A DNA stretch of 17,350 bases. Origin: Scatosoma sp045577595 (GTDB taxonomy: Bacteria > Bacillota > Clostridia > Christensenellales > Borkfalkiaceae). Positions 7,001 to 14,141 of this stretch are shown here, in pieces. The DNA is taken from the NCBI GenBank assembly GCA_045577595.1, contig JAZNIR010000112.1, positions 1 through 17,350 of the forward strand, given 5' to 3'. Position numbers and translations under genes: made by a program. Below the pieces are notes generated by a model. That model worked only from the letters and a program-made list of their open reading frames with translations, was not told where the DNA came from and did no database searches. Every line of letters begins with the position of its first letter. The first letter of the stretch is position 1.

Positions 7001-7227
7001 TTTCGTACGCCACGCTCGTGAGCGGACAAGGCAGGGAAGAATTGAAAGACGGATATATCGCGCCGTCGCCGTATGCGGGTAGTTGCAGTTATTGTAAATA
7101 CGGGGGTATGTGCGGATTTAACAAGGAAACGCACGCCACGAGAAGTGAAAAGTCGATAGATACGAAAGAAATAGCGGAAATCGTAAAACGGACGCGGGAA
7201 AAGGAGAACGGTGATGACGAACGATAA
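4087..7227 (+). CDS. addB: AddB: ATP-dependent helicase/nuclease subunit B
   Basis: 1046 residues. AddB partners AddA in the helicase-nuclease that processes double-strand breaks for RecA loading. The C-terminal third carries a RecB-type nuclease: D854 in 'GKVDRVD' and D867-Y868-K869 in 'IVDYKTG', then 'LQMQLYM'. An iron-sulfur cluster is indicated by C733 ('YFDCPFKNF') and C1000, C1003 and C1009 ('CSYCKYGGMC'). The CxxCx5C spacing matches the four cysteines of Bacillus subtilis AddB. The N-terminal helicase-like part is recognisable ('VFCEDRLTLIAERAI', 'TRVSTFSRF'), but the glycine-rich nucleotide-binding loop normally found at the start is missing. The frame is open back to 3739, but the ATG at 4087 has AAAGGAG 8 nt upstream and sits behind the promoter. 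The stop overlaps addA by 14 nt, so the genes are co-translated. A copy of the plus-strand repeat word lies at 6198-6215. Confidence 0.95.
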   Translation: MVTAIKAYTLSECMEVMAEYVKAYESQGEQNIVFCEDRLTLIAERAIVNKLGGTFDTRVSTFSRFLPKNLQTISKQGSVMAVGDVMTRLQREKALTCFTSVSGVGNNAKSIYETLAQFSASDITPEVLEESLALLPDDTLKRKTSDLCKIYKSYLEYLQENAYLDESRYLSLLPNIIRTDENVKNSTVFFLCYSSFTAQATHTVRATLESAKNVIGIFCAGEEDLYAGSGFETFLRVCKEYGKVRVLDKGEKLAGEAEVLRTTLFNPEKIGKERVPTDNVHIFETEDKMDEAEYVAVQIRKALQETPTLHYRDFAVLTANVGAYSLPMKRALGEYGIPYFIDEKKSLSAHPLSRFLLDCFRVVRERFSPDSVQSLTQNFFFGESDEYRNYLLKFANYRGGAKREIKTGEAVDALFKNRDILTDGRERLFKATKNIKNTAYGKEYVRAVWDILEDFDVKNALERLENDVQDVAQKSYLAQIYDELSSLLGEATLLTGEREMTVSEFSAVLQDGLEATEISLIPLKLDAVFIGDITDSRIEKVGVLFAVGMTDAVPRTGTDSAIVSDKEIARLAEVKALLEPTVAEVNLRARESACLNLCTFFKRLHISYSLGGDGKDVAVSEILRYVDGAFCDENGNDLPRLKTYRKSELKYRASAPVPALRQLLLKKQNYENGVDNSSVEYSTLYTALDKLGVSDKDDYLAIQEGQVCVENGEALFFHDGKISPTTLEKYFDCPFKNFVQSGLRVKEREESEVLAIDTGNFVHKLLEETAPSIAKYETEENFRAYARQTGEELLKNPRYAMPRDTKSNEFFSERLLDESVDVACAVYRQIKNSDYQVEEIEKKIESETVHGKVDRVDGTDKYVRIVDYKTGEIDDKAVSYYTGRKLQMQLYMSEIMGERIPAGVFYFPAQVKYAESEENRFQMKGFLCGGEDALRAGDKNITTEKESEYFPASLKKSTGKRIMDEGDFRDFISYATLVSGQGREELKDGYIAPSPYAGSCSYCKYGGMCGFNKETHATRSEKSIDTKEIAEIVKRTREKENGDDER
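6198..6215 (+). repeat. Plus-strand G-rich repeat word, copy 1 (in addB)
   Basis: GGGGCAGGTATGCGTTGA, in the sense direction of addB, read as E-G-Q-V-C-V-E. Relative to the commonest form it has one G fewer and T>C, T>G changes before the core GTATGCGTTGA. Confidence 0.6.
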
Positions 7228-10200
7228 ATTTACGCCCGAACAGCGCGTTGCCATAGAATCGACGGGCAAAACGATTGTTTCCGCGTCGGCGGGTAGCGGT
7301 AAAACGACCGTGATGATAGAAAAGATAATACGGCTGATAAAATCGGGACACGAAGTGGGGGAAATTCTCGCCGTAACGTTTACGAAAAAGGCGGCGGCGC
7401 AAATGAAAGAAAAGCTTTCCAAAGCGTTAATCACCGCGATTAACGATTCCGCCACGTCGCCCGCGCAAAAGAAAACGTTAAAAACGCGACTTGGCGAAGT
7501 GCCTAACGCGGATATTTCCACCATACATTCTTTTTGCGCGCGTTTAATCCGTTCCCATTTCTATTTGGCGGGCGTGGATAATAATTTCCACGTCATTAGC
7601 GCGGACGACGCCGAAGGATTGGCGTTAAAAACGCAAGCGTTAAACGAGTTGATGGAAGAAGGATACGAAAACGGGGACGACGATTTTAAAACGTTGACTT
7701 CGGCGTATTTCCGTAAACGGAAGGACGATACCCTTCGTAAAATTATTTTGGAAACTTATCAAAGCGTACGGGACAAAGCTGATTATAAACGGTATTTGGA
7801 AAAATCGGGCGCGTACGACGAAAACACGTTTAACGCAGTTTGCGAAAAATTGCACGCGTCGTTAAAAGAAGAATGTGCGTATTATCGCTTGCTTGCCGAA
7901 AAGGAACTTGCCTATTTTACGGGAACGGGGGATAAAGCGCAACTTGCTTTGGCGGGAGAGCTGGTGGATACGTTTGCGGAAATCGAACAAACCGCCGATT
8001 ATTTTACCGCTTGCGCGCTCGAAAAGAAAAAGTTTTCAAGAAACACGCTTGCCGATAAAAATTCCGCCGAAAAACGCTTACACGCGGATAGGCTTACGGA
8101 ACTGCGTTTGAAATTGGTAAAAGATATATATAAACGGTTTGACGAAACCCTTTCCCAATCGGAAGAATTGAAAAATTTCTTGCAGTCGGCAACGACGGCG
8201 AAAGCGCTTGGCAGGTATATTTTACGCTTTGAAGAAAAGTACGCGCAGTTGAAAAGGGAGCGCAGTGCGCTTGATTACAACGATTTAGAGCATAAATCGC
8301 TCGAACTTATGCAAAATCCCGAAGTGGCGGAAGAAATGCGTGGGAAATACCGTTACGTATTCGTGGACGAATATCAAGACGTCAATCCCGTGCAAGAACG
8401 CATATTGTCGTTGGTGGCAGGCGAAAACTTGTTTTTAGTGGGCGACGTGAAACAATCCATTTACGGATTTCGGGGCAGTAAGTCTAAATTTTTCGTGCAA
8501 AAACAAGACGAATTTAAAAACGGAGCGGGCAACGCGCTTGCCTTAACGCGGAATTTCCGCAGTAGCGACGCCGTGTTAAACGCAGTGAACAAACAGTTTG
8601 CGTTGGCAATGACGAAAGAGAGTTGCAACTTGGATTATCTTGCTGAATCGGTGATGGAGCGTGGGGGTATGTATGCGTTGAACGACGGTAGAGTGCAAAT
8701 CCACTTCTTGCCCGAAGAAGAAAAATCCGACGAAATCGAGCCGATTCGAGAAGTGTATTCCGTGCGTAAAAACGCGGATAAGAAGAAAGAAAAATTCGCG
8801 CGAATGGCAAAAGCTATCCGCGCAATCGTACGGCAAGAATACAATTCGAATATTTACGACGCCGAAATCAAGGCGTATAGAAAAGTGAAATATGCGGATA
8901 TAGCCGTTTTGTCGAGATATAAAGACGGCGAGCTTTCCGAAGTGGTGGCAGGTTTTTCGGAAGCGGGGATTCCCGTCAACAGTTCCGCGATGGTGAATAT
9001 TTGCGAATTTGCGGAAATCAAAACGTTGATAGACGTGTTGTCGCTTATCGACAATCAAAAACAAGACGTACCCCTTTGTAGCGCGTTGCTTTCACCTATG
9101 GGCAATTTAACGGCAAACGAGCTTGCGTCCGTTCGGCTTGCGTATAAAAAAGAACCGTTTTTCCGCGACGCTTGCGCGTTGTACGCCCGCGAGAAATCGG
9201 ACGAATTGGCGTATAAATTGAACGCATTTTTTAATTATTTGCAATCGTTGCGCGTTTATGCTTGCGTATTAAACGCGGGGGAATTGCTTGCGAAACTTCT
9301 TTCGGATACGCGTATGGAAGCGCGTTTGCTCTCCCGCGAAAACGGGGGAACGGCAATCCGTAGAATACACCGTTTTATGGAAGAAACGGAAACGCCAAAA
9401 CCGCTTTCTTTGCACGAATTTTTGGATAAATTGCGGGATATGCAGTATAAAATCCCCTTCACGGAAAACGGCGGGGAAGATTCGGTGCAAGTAATGACGA
9501 TGCACGCGTCGAAAGGGCTCGAATATCCCGTCGTAATCGTGGATAATATGAACGCGCCTTTTCACGGCACACGCGCGGAAGAAGTGTACGTGGAAGAAAA
9601 TTTCGGGCTTGCGCCGTACGCGTTCGATTGCCAAGCGATGACGAAAAAATCCACGTTGCTCCGTCGCTTGCATAAAATTGCCGATACGCAAAGCAGTATC
9701 GCGGACGAGCTGAATTTGTATTACGTCGCCCTTACCCGCGCGAAGTACGCTTTGCATATGTTGTTCACCGAAAAACCTGCGCTTACCAACGTAAAGTACG
9801 CCCGTTCGCTTGCCGATTTCACCGATTTCGACGTGTGGGCGGATTGCGTGATGGACGAAACGCTGTTCGACGTACCCAAACAACCGCGCTCGGCGTTCGT
9901 GTTTAAGCCGGACGAGGATTTGGCGAAAGAGATTATGACGGCGTTTTCGTGGGAATATCCCCGCGTAGATTTGGGAAATTTCCCCGTGAAAAGTTCGGCT
10001 ACGAGTTTGTTAAACGCGAGACAGCGTTTACAAACGGAAAACGAGCCTTCCGATACGTCGGGATTGTTCGGCGACGAAGAAGAACGAAACCGCTTGGACG
10101 AAACGAGCATAGAAGCGGGCTTGGCGTATCACGCGTTTTTGGAAAAATTTGATTTTGCCACGCTGTACGACGGGTTCGGCGCGCCGATTTCCAAAGAACG

Positions 10201-10645
10201 GTTGCAAGCGGTGGTGGAGGAAAGCTTGCGTACGTTTGCAAGCAACGATACGGACGGGCGTTGCGGGTATTTAACGGCGGAAAAATTGACGGAAATACTC
10301 ACAAACGACGTGTTCTATCAATTAGCGGACAAAAAGTTGTATAAAGAACGGCAATTTTTGGTGTCTTTGCCAATTAAGGACGCGTACGAGAGCGAAGATT
10401 TGAAAAACGTCGACGAAGAAATACTCTTTCAAGGCGCGATTGATTTGTTGGCAGTGGGGGAAAACGGCGCTTGGATTATTGATTATAAATATTCGAAGAA
10501 AACTGCCGAAGAATTGCAAAAACGTTACGCGCCACAACTGCTTTTATATAAACGGGCGGTGGCGAAAATTATGCGGATTCCGCTTGAAAACGTGCGTTGC
10601 AGTATCGTAAACATTTATCTCGGTTTTCAAACGGATTTGCCTTAA
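7214..10645 (+). CDS. addA: AddA: ATP-dependent helicase/nuclease subunit A
   Basis: 1143 residues, a UvrD/RecB-type 3'-5' helicase fused to a C-terminal nuclease. Motifs run in order: Walker A 'SASAGSGKTT' with K30, 'AVTFTKKAAAQM', 'TIHSFCARLIR', Walker B 'FVDEYQD' with D385 and E386, 'GDVKQSIYGFRGS', 'LTRNFRSS', 'VMTMHASKGLEYPVV', 'YVALTRAKYALHM'. The nuclease shows D1077 ('GAIDLL') and D1090-Y1091-K1092 ('IIDYKYS') with 'PQLLLYKRAV'. B. subtilis AddA is about 1230 residues, so this one is somewhat compact. The ATG at 7214 is chosen over the GTG three bases earlier because AAGGAG (7201-7206) is then 7 nt away. It overlaps the addB end, typical of translationally coupled subunits made in equal amounts. 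An exact 21-nt repeat shared with the PRC-barrel gene lies at 8661-8681. Confidence 0.97.
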   Translation: MTNDKFTPEQRVAIESTGKTIVSASAGSGKTTVMIEKIIRLIKSGHEVGEILAVTFTKKAAAQMKEKLSKALITAINDSATSPAQKKTLKTRLGEVPNADISTIHSFCARLIRSHFYLAGVDNNFHVISADDAEGLALKTQALNELMEEGYENGDDDFKTLTSAYFRKRKDDTLRKIILETYQSVRDKADYKRYLEKSGAYDENTFNAVCEKLHASLKEECAYYRLLAEKELAYFTGTGDKAQLALAGELVDTFAEIEQTADYFTACALEKKKFSRNTLADKNSAEKRLHADRLTELRLKLVKDIYKRFDETLSQSEELKNFLQSATTAKALGRYILRFEEKYAQLKRERSALDYNDLEHKSLELMQNPEVAEEMRGKYRYVFVDEYQDVNPVQERILSLVAGENLFLVGDVKQSIYGFRGSKSKFFVQKQDEFKNGAGNALALTRNFRSSDAVLNAVNKQFALAMTKESCNLDYLAESVMERGGMYALNDGRVQIHFLPEEEKSDEIEPIREVYSVRKNADKKKEKFARMAKAIRAIVRQEYNSNIYDAEIKAYRKVKYADIAVLSRYKDGELSEVVAGFSEAGIPVNSSAMVNICEFAEIKTLIDVLSLIDNQKQDVPLCSALLSPMGNLTANELASVRLAYKKEPFFRDACALYAREKSDELAYKLNAFFNYLQSLRVYACVLNAGELLAKLLSDTRMEARLLSRENGGTAIRRIHRFMEETETPKPLSLHEFLDKLRDMQYKIPFTENGGEDSVQVMTMHASKGLEYPVVIVDNMNAPFHGTRAEEVYVEENFGLAPYAFDCQAMTKKSTLLRRLHKIADTQSSIADELNLYYVALTRAKYALHMLFTEKPALTNVKYARSLADFTDFDVWADCVMDETLFDVPKQPRSAFVFKPDEDLAKEIMTAFSWEYPRVDLGNFPVKSSATSLLNARQRLQTENEPSDTSGLFGDEEERNRLDETSIEAGLAYHAFLEKFDFATLYDGFGAPISKERLQAVVEESLRTFASNDTDGRCGYLTAEKLTEILTNDVFYQLADKKLYKERQFLVSLPIKDAYESEDLKNVDEEILFQGAIDLLAVGENGAWIIDYKYSKKTAEELQKRYAPQLLLYKRAVAKIMRIPLENVRCSIVNIYLGFQTDLP
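8661..8681 (+). repeat. Plus-strand G-rich repeat word, copy 2 (in addA)
   Basis: GGGGGTATGTATGCGTTGA at 8663-8681, preceded by GT that is also shared with copy 3, making 21 identical bases. It is read in addA as R-G-G-M-Y-A-L-N. Confidence 0.8.
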
Positions 10646-10692
10646 AATCGTGCATTTTTGCCGATATTCGACGAAAAAAGATAAAAAAACAG

Positions 10693-10739
10693 CCGTCTTT
10701 TTGGGAATAGTAAAATACTTCCCTAAAAGGCGGTTTTTT
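10693..10739 (+). terminator. Terminator of addBA whose 3' arm contains the next ribosome binding site
   Basis: The 5' arm at 10693-10707 and the 3' arm at 10719-10733 pair over 14 of 15 positions (one T-T mismatch, one G-T pair) with an 11-nt loop, followed by six T (10734-10739). It begins 48 nt after the addA stop. The bases AGGCGG (10728-10733) in the 3' arm are also the only good ribosome binding site for the ATG at 10740. Confidence 0.85.
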
Positions 10740-11399
10740 ATGCGTTTTAAACAAACTTGTACGTACGTGTTTCAAGTGCTTTTTCAAAGCGATTTAACCC
10801 TTTGTATTATCTTTTCTTCCACTGCGTTGTTTCTTGTTCTTTGCACGGCGGTTTCGATTCTTTTGCATAGCGTTCGCGTAAGCGGTGCGCTTAACGGTTT
10901 GGGGCTTATCGGCGGGTATTTGGCGTCCTTTTTTTGCCGATTGCCCCTGCGGGCGTTTCATCCGTATTTTGCCGTACTCGTTGCTTTTTCTTGCCTTTCG
11001 TATTTATTCGTGCTTGTTTGTGTCTATGTAAAAGACGCTTTAAAAAAGCGAAAAATACAACGGCAAAAAACCGAGCGAAAATTGCAATTTACGTTGCCGG
11101 ATAAAGAAAACGCATTCGTGCGCGCCCGTTTAAACACCGTGCTTTCGGTGGCGGACGAAAAGGACGACGAGTGGCAAGGGGAAGAAGAAAAAGAACATTT
11201 TACACTCTCGCACGCGCGACGGCTTTTAATCAAACTCAAAGAGAAAAAATTATCTTTGGCGGACGGTTTGGAAGTGGAAGAAATCGCGCAAATGCTGAAA
11301 TTGTATCTTAAAAAAGAAACGCTCACGATTGGCGATATTCGCGCCGTTAACGATACCTTTGCTTGCCTTTTAAAACTGTCGGCAAAATACGCCGTTTAA
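10740..11399 (+). CDS. Small membrane protein of unknown function
   Basis: 219 residues. The N-terminal half has two or three hydrophobic helices ('LCIIFSSTALFLVLCTAV', 'GLGLIGGYLASFF', 'AVLVAFSCLSYLFVLVCVYV'). These are followed by a basic stretch 'KKRKIQRQKTERK' and a charged, probably cytoplasmic helical tail of about 110 residues rich in Lys and Glu. I do not recognise a family. The start ATG at 10740 has AGGCGG 6 nt upstream; a GTG at 10650 in frame has no ribosome binding site and would place the addA terminator inside the coding region. I found no convincing promoter of its own, so expression may depend on read-through past the addA terminator. It converges with the PRC-barrel gene and overlaps it by 4 nt. 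Confidence 0.65.
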   Translation: MRFKQTCTYVFQVLFQSDLTLCIIFSSTALFLVLCTAVSILLHSVRVSGALNGLGLIGGYLASFFCRLPLRAFHPYFAVLVAFSCLSYLFVLVCVYVKDALKKRKIQRQKTERKLQFTLPDKENAFVRARLNTVLSVADEKDDEWQGEEEKEHFTLSHARRLLIKLKEKKLSLADGLEVEEIAQMLKLYLKKETLTIGDIRAVNDTFACLLKLSAKYAV

Positions 11400-11986
11400 T
11401 CGTCCGTTTTCCATTCTTGGCGGAAAGGGGATAGGGATAAGGTAAGTTTGATTAAAGCGCTTTTTTGTAAAGCGCTTTTTAACGTAGCTTTGGTTACGAT
11501 AGGCGAAGAATGATTAAAATATTCCTTTACGGTGGGGGTATGTATGCGTTGACCGATAGGATACGGGCGTTCTTTGCGTAAAATTAGCGCGTCGAAAGAT
11601 GCCGTAATGCACGTGCAAGAAACGCTATTAAATTGATTAAAATACAATTTATCAAGCGTAAAATCCTGCATACGTAAATCGTCGAGATTGCCTAAAAATA
11701 AGCCGTTTTCGCTGTAAATAGGCATACCGATAAAGATAAGCGCGCAATTTTTCGGACAAACGGCGCGTAGAGAAGAAAGGTGCACCGCGCCCGTATCCAC
11801 GCTTTCCACTGCGGAAAGGGAAAGGAAAAAATCGGCGCGGTTAGTTTGTTTTCGGTAGGGTTGTTCGCCCGTGCAAACGAGATATTTAACAGCGTACGTT
11901 TTTAAAGAAACGCCAATCCCTAAACAAACGCCTTTTTTCGTGTTTTTTACGTAGATAGGTTTATTCGTTAATTCGGAAAGCAACAT
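11396..11986 (-). CDS. Probable double PRC-barrel domain protein
   Basis: 196 residues. The first half 'MLLSELTNKPIYV' to 'LSAVESVDTGAVHL' and the second half 'GMPIYSENGLFLGNLDDLRM' both look like the PRC-barrel beta fold, which typically opens 'L-x-G-x-PVYD-x-x-G-x-x-LG-x-V-x-D'. PRC-barrels occur in RimM and in small Clostridia proteins thought to bind RNA or protein partners. No catalytic role is implied. The start is the ATG at 11986-11984 with GGGAG 8 nt upstream; the frame stays open rightward to 12229, but that extension runs through the tRNA-Gln gene and is not real. The C-terminal tail (residues about 145-196) is basic and low in complexity. Its stop overlaps the convergent membrane gene. 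The domain call is from pattern memory, hence moderate confidence. Confidence 0.65.
   Translation of the reverse strand: MLLSELTNKPIYVKNTKKGVCLGIGVSLKTYAVKYLVCTGEQPYRKQTNRADFFLSLSAVESVDTGAVHLSSLRAVCPKNCALIFIGMPIYSENGLFLGNLDDLRMQDFTLDKLYFNQFNSVSCTCITASFDALILRKERPYPIGQRIHTPTVKEYFNHSSPIVTKATLKSALQKSALIKLTLSLSPFRQEWKTDD
11454..11480 (+). terminator. Probable plus-strand terminator embedded in the opposite gene
   Basis: Stem AAAGCGC (11454-11460) with GCGCTTT (11472-11478), followed by a T run. It lies about 55 nt past the stop of the small membrane protein and inside the C-terminal coding part of the minus-strand PRC-barrel gene, where it encodes a repeated K-S-A-L. Confidence 0.45.
11532..11552 (+). 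repeat. Plus-strand G-rich repeat word, copy 3 (antisense inside the PRC-barrel gene)
   Basis: 21 bases identical to copy 2, lying antisense within the minus-strand PRC-barrel gene, where the complement is read as Q-R-I-H-T-P-T. An exact 21-mer shared by two unrelated genes in opposite orientation is far beyond chance for 17 kb. Confidence 0.8.
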
Positions 11987-12104
11987 AAATAAATCTCCCA
12001 AAGTCGTTTTTTCTATGATAAAATATAAAGAAGGACGAAAAAAGAGAAACTTTTTCCTTTTTTGCGGAAAAAAGAAAAAACTTTGGAAAAGATTATAAAA
12101 ACGC

Positions 12105-12133
12105 TTGTCAAAAACGGGAAAGTTTGATAAAAT
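12105..12133 (+). promoter_or_regulatory. Promoter of tRNA-Gln
   Basis: TTGTCA (12105-12110), 17-nt spacer and TAAAAT (12128-12133). Transcription would begin near 12140, leaving a leader of about 33 nt to be removed by RNase P. Confidence 0.65.
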
Positions 12134-12172
12134 AACCCCGTAAAACAAATACGTTTTATAAAGATTTCGCAT

Positions 12173-12247
12173 TGGGGTATAGCCAAGCGGTAAGGCAACG
12201 GATTCTGACTCCGTCATTCGTTGGTTCAAATCCAGCTACCCCAGCCA
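12173..12247 (+). tRNA. tRNA-Gln, anticodon CTG
   Basis: A 75-nt cloverleaf with encoded CCA. The acceptor arm pairs TGGGGTA with TACCCCA, a U1:A72 first pair that is common in glutamine tRNAs, with discriminator G. The anticodon stem is ACGGA/TCCGT around TTCTGAC, giving anticodon CTG for codon CAG. The T arm is GTTGG/CCAGC around TTCAAAT. Confidence 0.95.
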
Positions 12248-12248
12248 G

Positions 12249-12284
12249 AAAAAAGACCAACTCGTAAGAGTTGGTCTTTTTTCA
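12249..12284 (+). terminator. Intrinsic terminator of tRNA-Gln
   Basis: A 13-bp perfect stem AAAAGACCAACTC (12251-12263) and GAGTTGGTCTTTT (12268-12280) with tetraloop GTAA, directly after the CCA end. It is strong and symmetric. Confidence 0.9.
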
Positions 12285-12286
12285 AC

Positions 12287-12438
12287 GAAATTTGCTCTTC
12301 GAGTAAGTGAAATAGCTGCGCTGTGAAATATTTGCTCCGCAAATGTAAAATATTCGCCGATGCGAATGAGGGCAAATTTCATTTCACATTGCGACGAAGG
12401 AGCAATATTTCACATTCGCCATAAGCCGAATATTTCAC
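12287..12438. repeat. Palindromic intergenic element with GTGAAAT/ATTTCAC units
   Basis: No gene is seen between 12248 and 12566. The core is a nested set of inverted repeats: GTGAAATATTTGCTCC (12323-12338) with GGAGCAATATTTCAC (12399-12413, one bulge); GAAATTTGC (12287-12295) with GCAAATTTC (12372-12380); ATTCGC/GCGAAT (12352-12357/12362-12367); and GTAAAATATTCG against CGAATATTTCAC ending at 12438. The words GTGAAAT and ATTTCAC recur on the left and right halves. It resembles the 'atttcac'-rich dispersed intergenic repeats seen in many Clostridia genomes. Whether it acts as RNA or DNA is unknown. Confidence 0.6.
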
Positions 12439-12510
12439 TAAAATCGTTTGATTTCGAAACTTTAATGCAAAACCTAAAAATATCTTTTTCGTAGGCTTTG
12501 CACAAACAAA

Positions 12511-12541
12511 CAACGGCAAGCTTGATAAAAGCTTGCCGTTG
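12511..12541 (-). terminator. Intrinsic terminator of gdhA
   Basis: A perfect 13-bp stem CAACGGCAAGCTT (12511-12523) and AAGCTTGCCGTTG (12529-12541). On the minus strand it is followed by TTTGTTTGT and lies 25 nt past the gdhA stop. Confidence 0.8.
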
Positions 12542-12566
12542 TTTTACTAACTATCTTATAAGGTAC

Positions 12567-13904
12567 TTAAACAACGCCGTGCGCCATCATTGCTTCGGCT
12601 ACTTTTTCAAAACCTGCAATATTTGCGCCCATTACGTAGTTGCCTTCAAAACCGTATTTCTTCGCGGCTTTGTCGATATTGTGATAAATGTTCACCATAA
12701 TCGTTTTCAATTTTGCGTCAACTTCTTCCGCCGACCAATATAATCTACCCGAAGATTGCGCCATTTCCAACGCGGAAGTAGCTACACCGCCCGCGTTTGC
12801 CGCTTTTGCGGGGAGATATACCAAATTTTTCGCCGATTGGAACACTTCGATTGCTTCGAGCGTAGAGGGCATATTCGCACCTTCCGCTACGTATTTCACG
12901 CCGTTTGCCACCAACGCTTTCGCGCTTTCGCCGTCGATTTCGTTTTGCGTTGCGCAAGGCAAAGCAACGTCGCAAGGAATCGTCCAAATGCCGTTGCAAC
13001 CTTCTACGTACGTCGCGCCCGCCACTCTGTTTGCATATTCCTTAATACGCGCGCGTTCTACTTCTTTGATTTGCTTGATAACGTCCAGTTGAATGCCGTT
13101 CGGGTCGTACACGTAACCGTTGGAATCGTACATAGCCACCACTTTCGCGCCGAGTTGTTGCGCCTTTTCACAAGCGTAAATCGCTACGTTACCACTGCCC
13201 GAAACGATAGTGGTTTTTCCTTCAAACGAATCGCCACGAAGTCGCATTGCTTCTGCCGTTATGTACACAAGTCCGTAACCGGTTGCTTCTTTTCTAATCA
13301 GCGAACCGCCGTAGGAAAGTCCGCGTCCCGTCAATACGCCGACGTGTTCGTTGCGAAGGCGTTTGTATTGTCCGAAAAGATACCCAACTTCTCGCGCGCC
13401 TACGCCGATATCGCCAGCGGGAACGTCCGTGTCCGCGCCGATATGACGGAATAATTCGTTCATAAAGCTTTGGCAAAACGCCATAATTTCTCTGTCCGAT
13501 TTACCTTTCGGGTTGAAATCCGAACCGCCTTTACCACCGCCGATAGGGAGTCCCGTAAGGCTGTTTTTCAATATTTGTTCCAAGCCCAAGAATTTAATTA
13601 CGGAAAGATTTACGGAAGGGTGGAAACGGAGCCCGCCTTTGTAGGGGCCGATAGCGCTGTTAAATTGCACACGATAACCTTTATTTACTTGTACGTTGCC
13701 GTTGTCGTCCACCCAAGGCACGCGGAATAAGATGCAGCGTTCCGGTTCGGTAAAACGTTCTAAAAGCGCATTTTTTTCATATTCGGGATGCGCGTTAATA
13801 ACCGGTTCAAGCGTCATTAAAATTTCCGTTGCCGCTTGGTGGAATTCCTGCTCGTTAGGGTTGTTTTTTTTGAGATTTTCCAATACTCTTTGTACGTATG
13901 ACAT
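12567..13904 (-). CDS. gdhA: Glutamate dehydrogenase, probably NADP-specific
   Basis: 445 residues, the normal length for the hexameric bacterial enzyme (about 447-449). It catalyses 2-oxoglutarate + NH4+ + NAD(P)H <-> glutamate in the cytosol. The active site is complete and falls at the same positions as in the Clostridium symbiosum enzyme as I remember it: K89 ('GPYKGG'), K113, catalytic K125 ('GGGKGGSDF') and D165 ('PAGDIGVG'). The Rossmann domain shows 'VSGSGNVAIYACEKAQ', followed by 'MYDSNG'. The Asp-Ser at the end of the second strand resembles NADP(H) enzymes such as E. coli GdhA more than the Gly-Pro-Asp of the NAD type, so an assimilatory role with NADPH is inferred. Ribosome binding site GAGGAG lies 8 nt before the ATG. 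It is a single-gene unit with its own promoter and terminator. Confidence 0.97.
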   Translation of the reverse strand: MSYVQRVLENLKKNNPNEQEFHQAATEILMTLEPVINAHPEYEKNALLERFTEPERCILFRVPWVDDNGNVQVNKGYRVQFNSAIGPYKGGLRFHPSVNLSVIKFLGLEQILKNSLTGLPIGGGKGGSDFNPKGKSDREIMAFCQSFMNELFRHIGADTDVPAGDIGVGAREVGYLFGQYKRLRNEHVGVLTGRGLSYGGSLIRKEATGYGLVYITAEAMRLRGDSFEGKTTIVSGSGNVAIYACEKAQQLGAKVVAMYDSNGYVYDPNGIQLDVIKQIKEVERARIKEYANRVAGATYVEGCNGIWTIPCDVALPCATQNEIDGESAKALVANGVKYVAEGANMPSTLEAIEVFQSAKNLVYLPAKAANAGGVATSALEMAQSSGRLYWSAEEVDAKLKTIMVNIYHNIDKAAKKYGFEGNYVMGANIAGFEKVAEAMMAHGVV

Positions 13905-13969
13905 AAAAAATTCTCCTCGAAAAAATAGATTTTAGTTTGTGTTTCAATCGAAATAATTGATTCTATAAT

Positions 13970-13998
13970 ATCTTATCACTTTTTTTCACGATTTGCAA
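13970..13998 (-). promoter_or_regulatory. Promoter of gdhA
   Basis: Minus-strand TTGCAA (13998-13993), 17-nt spacer and TAAGAT (13975-13970), giving a leader of about 60 nt. An AT-rich inverted repeat (CAATCGAAATAATTG region, 13945-13960) lies downstream in the leader and could be regulatory, but it is short. Confidence 0.6.
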
Positions 13999-14038
13999 CA
14001 ATTTGAGAGGGGAAAATTAAAAAAACTTAAAAAAATAA

Positions 14039-14067
14039 TTGCAATTTTTTATAAAAGTAGCTATAAT
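14039..14067 (+). promoter_or_regulatory. Promoter of tRNA-Arg
   Basis: TTGCAA (14039-14044), 17-nt spacer and TATAAT (14062-14067). The tRNA begins 74 nt after the -10 box, so a 5' leader of about 68 nt is transcribed. This region is divergent from the gdhA promoter. Confidence 0.7.
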
Positions 14068-14141
14068 GAAAGGCGGAATAGAAATACAGTATGTTTATGC
14101 GTATTTTGATTTCGCTTACAAACGTGTATTTAAATATGAAA

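Noticed and set aside
11987..12229. In-frame N-terminal extension of the PRC-barrel protein
   Set aside because: It overlaps tRNA-Gln and its promoter, is composed of low-complexity Phe/Lys runs, and lacks a ribosome binding site; 11986 has GGGAG at good spacing.
12287..12438. CRISPR array or phage attachment site
   Set aside because: The repeats are inverted and nested, not regularly spaced direct repeats with unique spacers, and no cas or integrase gene is present.
12498..12743. Plus-strand open frame over the gdhA terminator and C-terminus
   Set aside because: It is antisense to gdhA with no ribosome binding site and no protein character.
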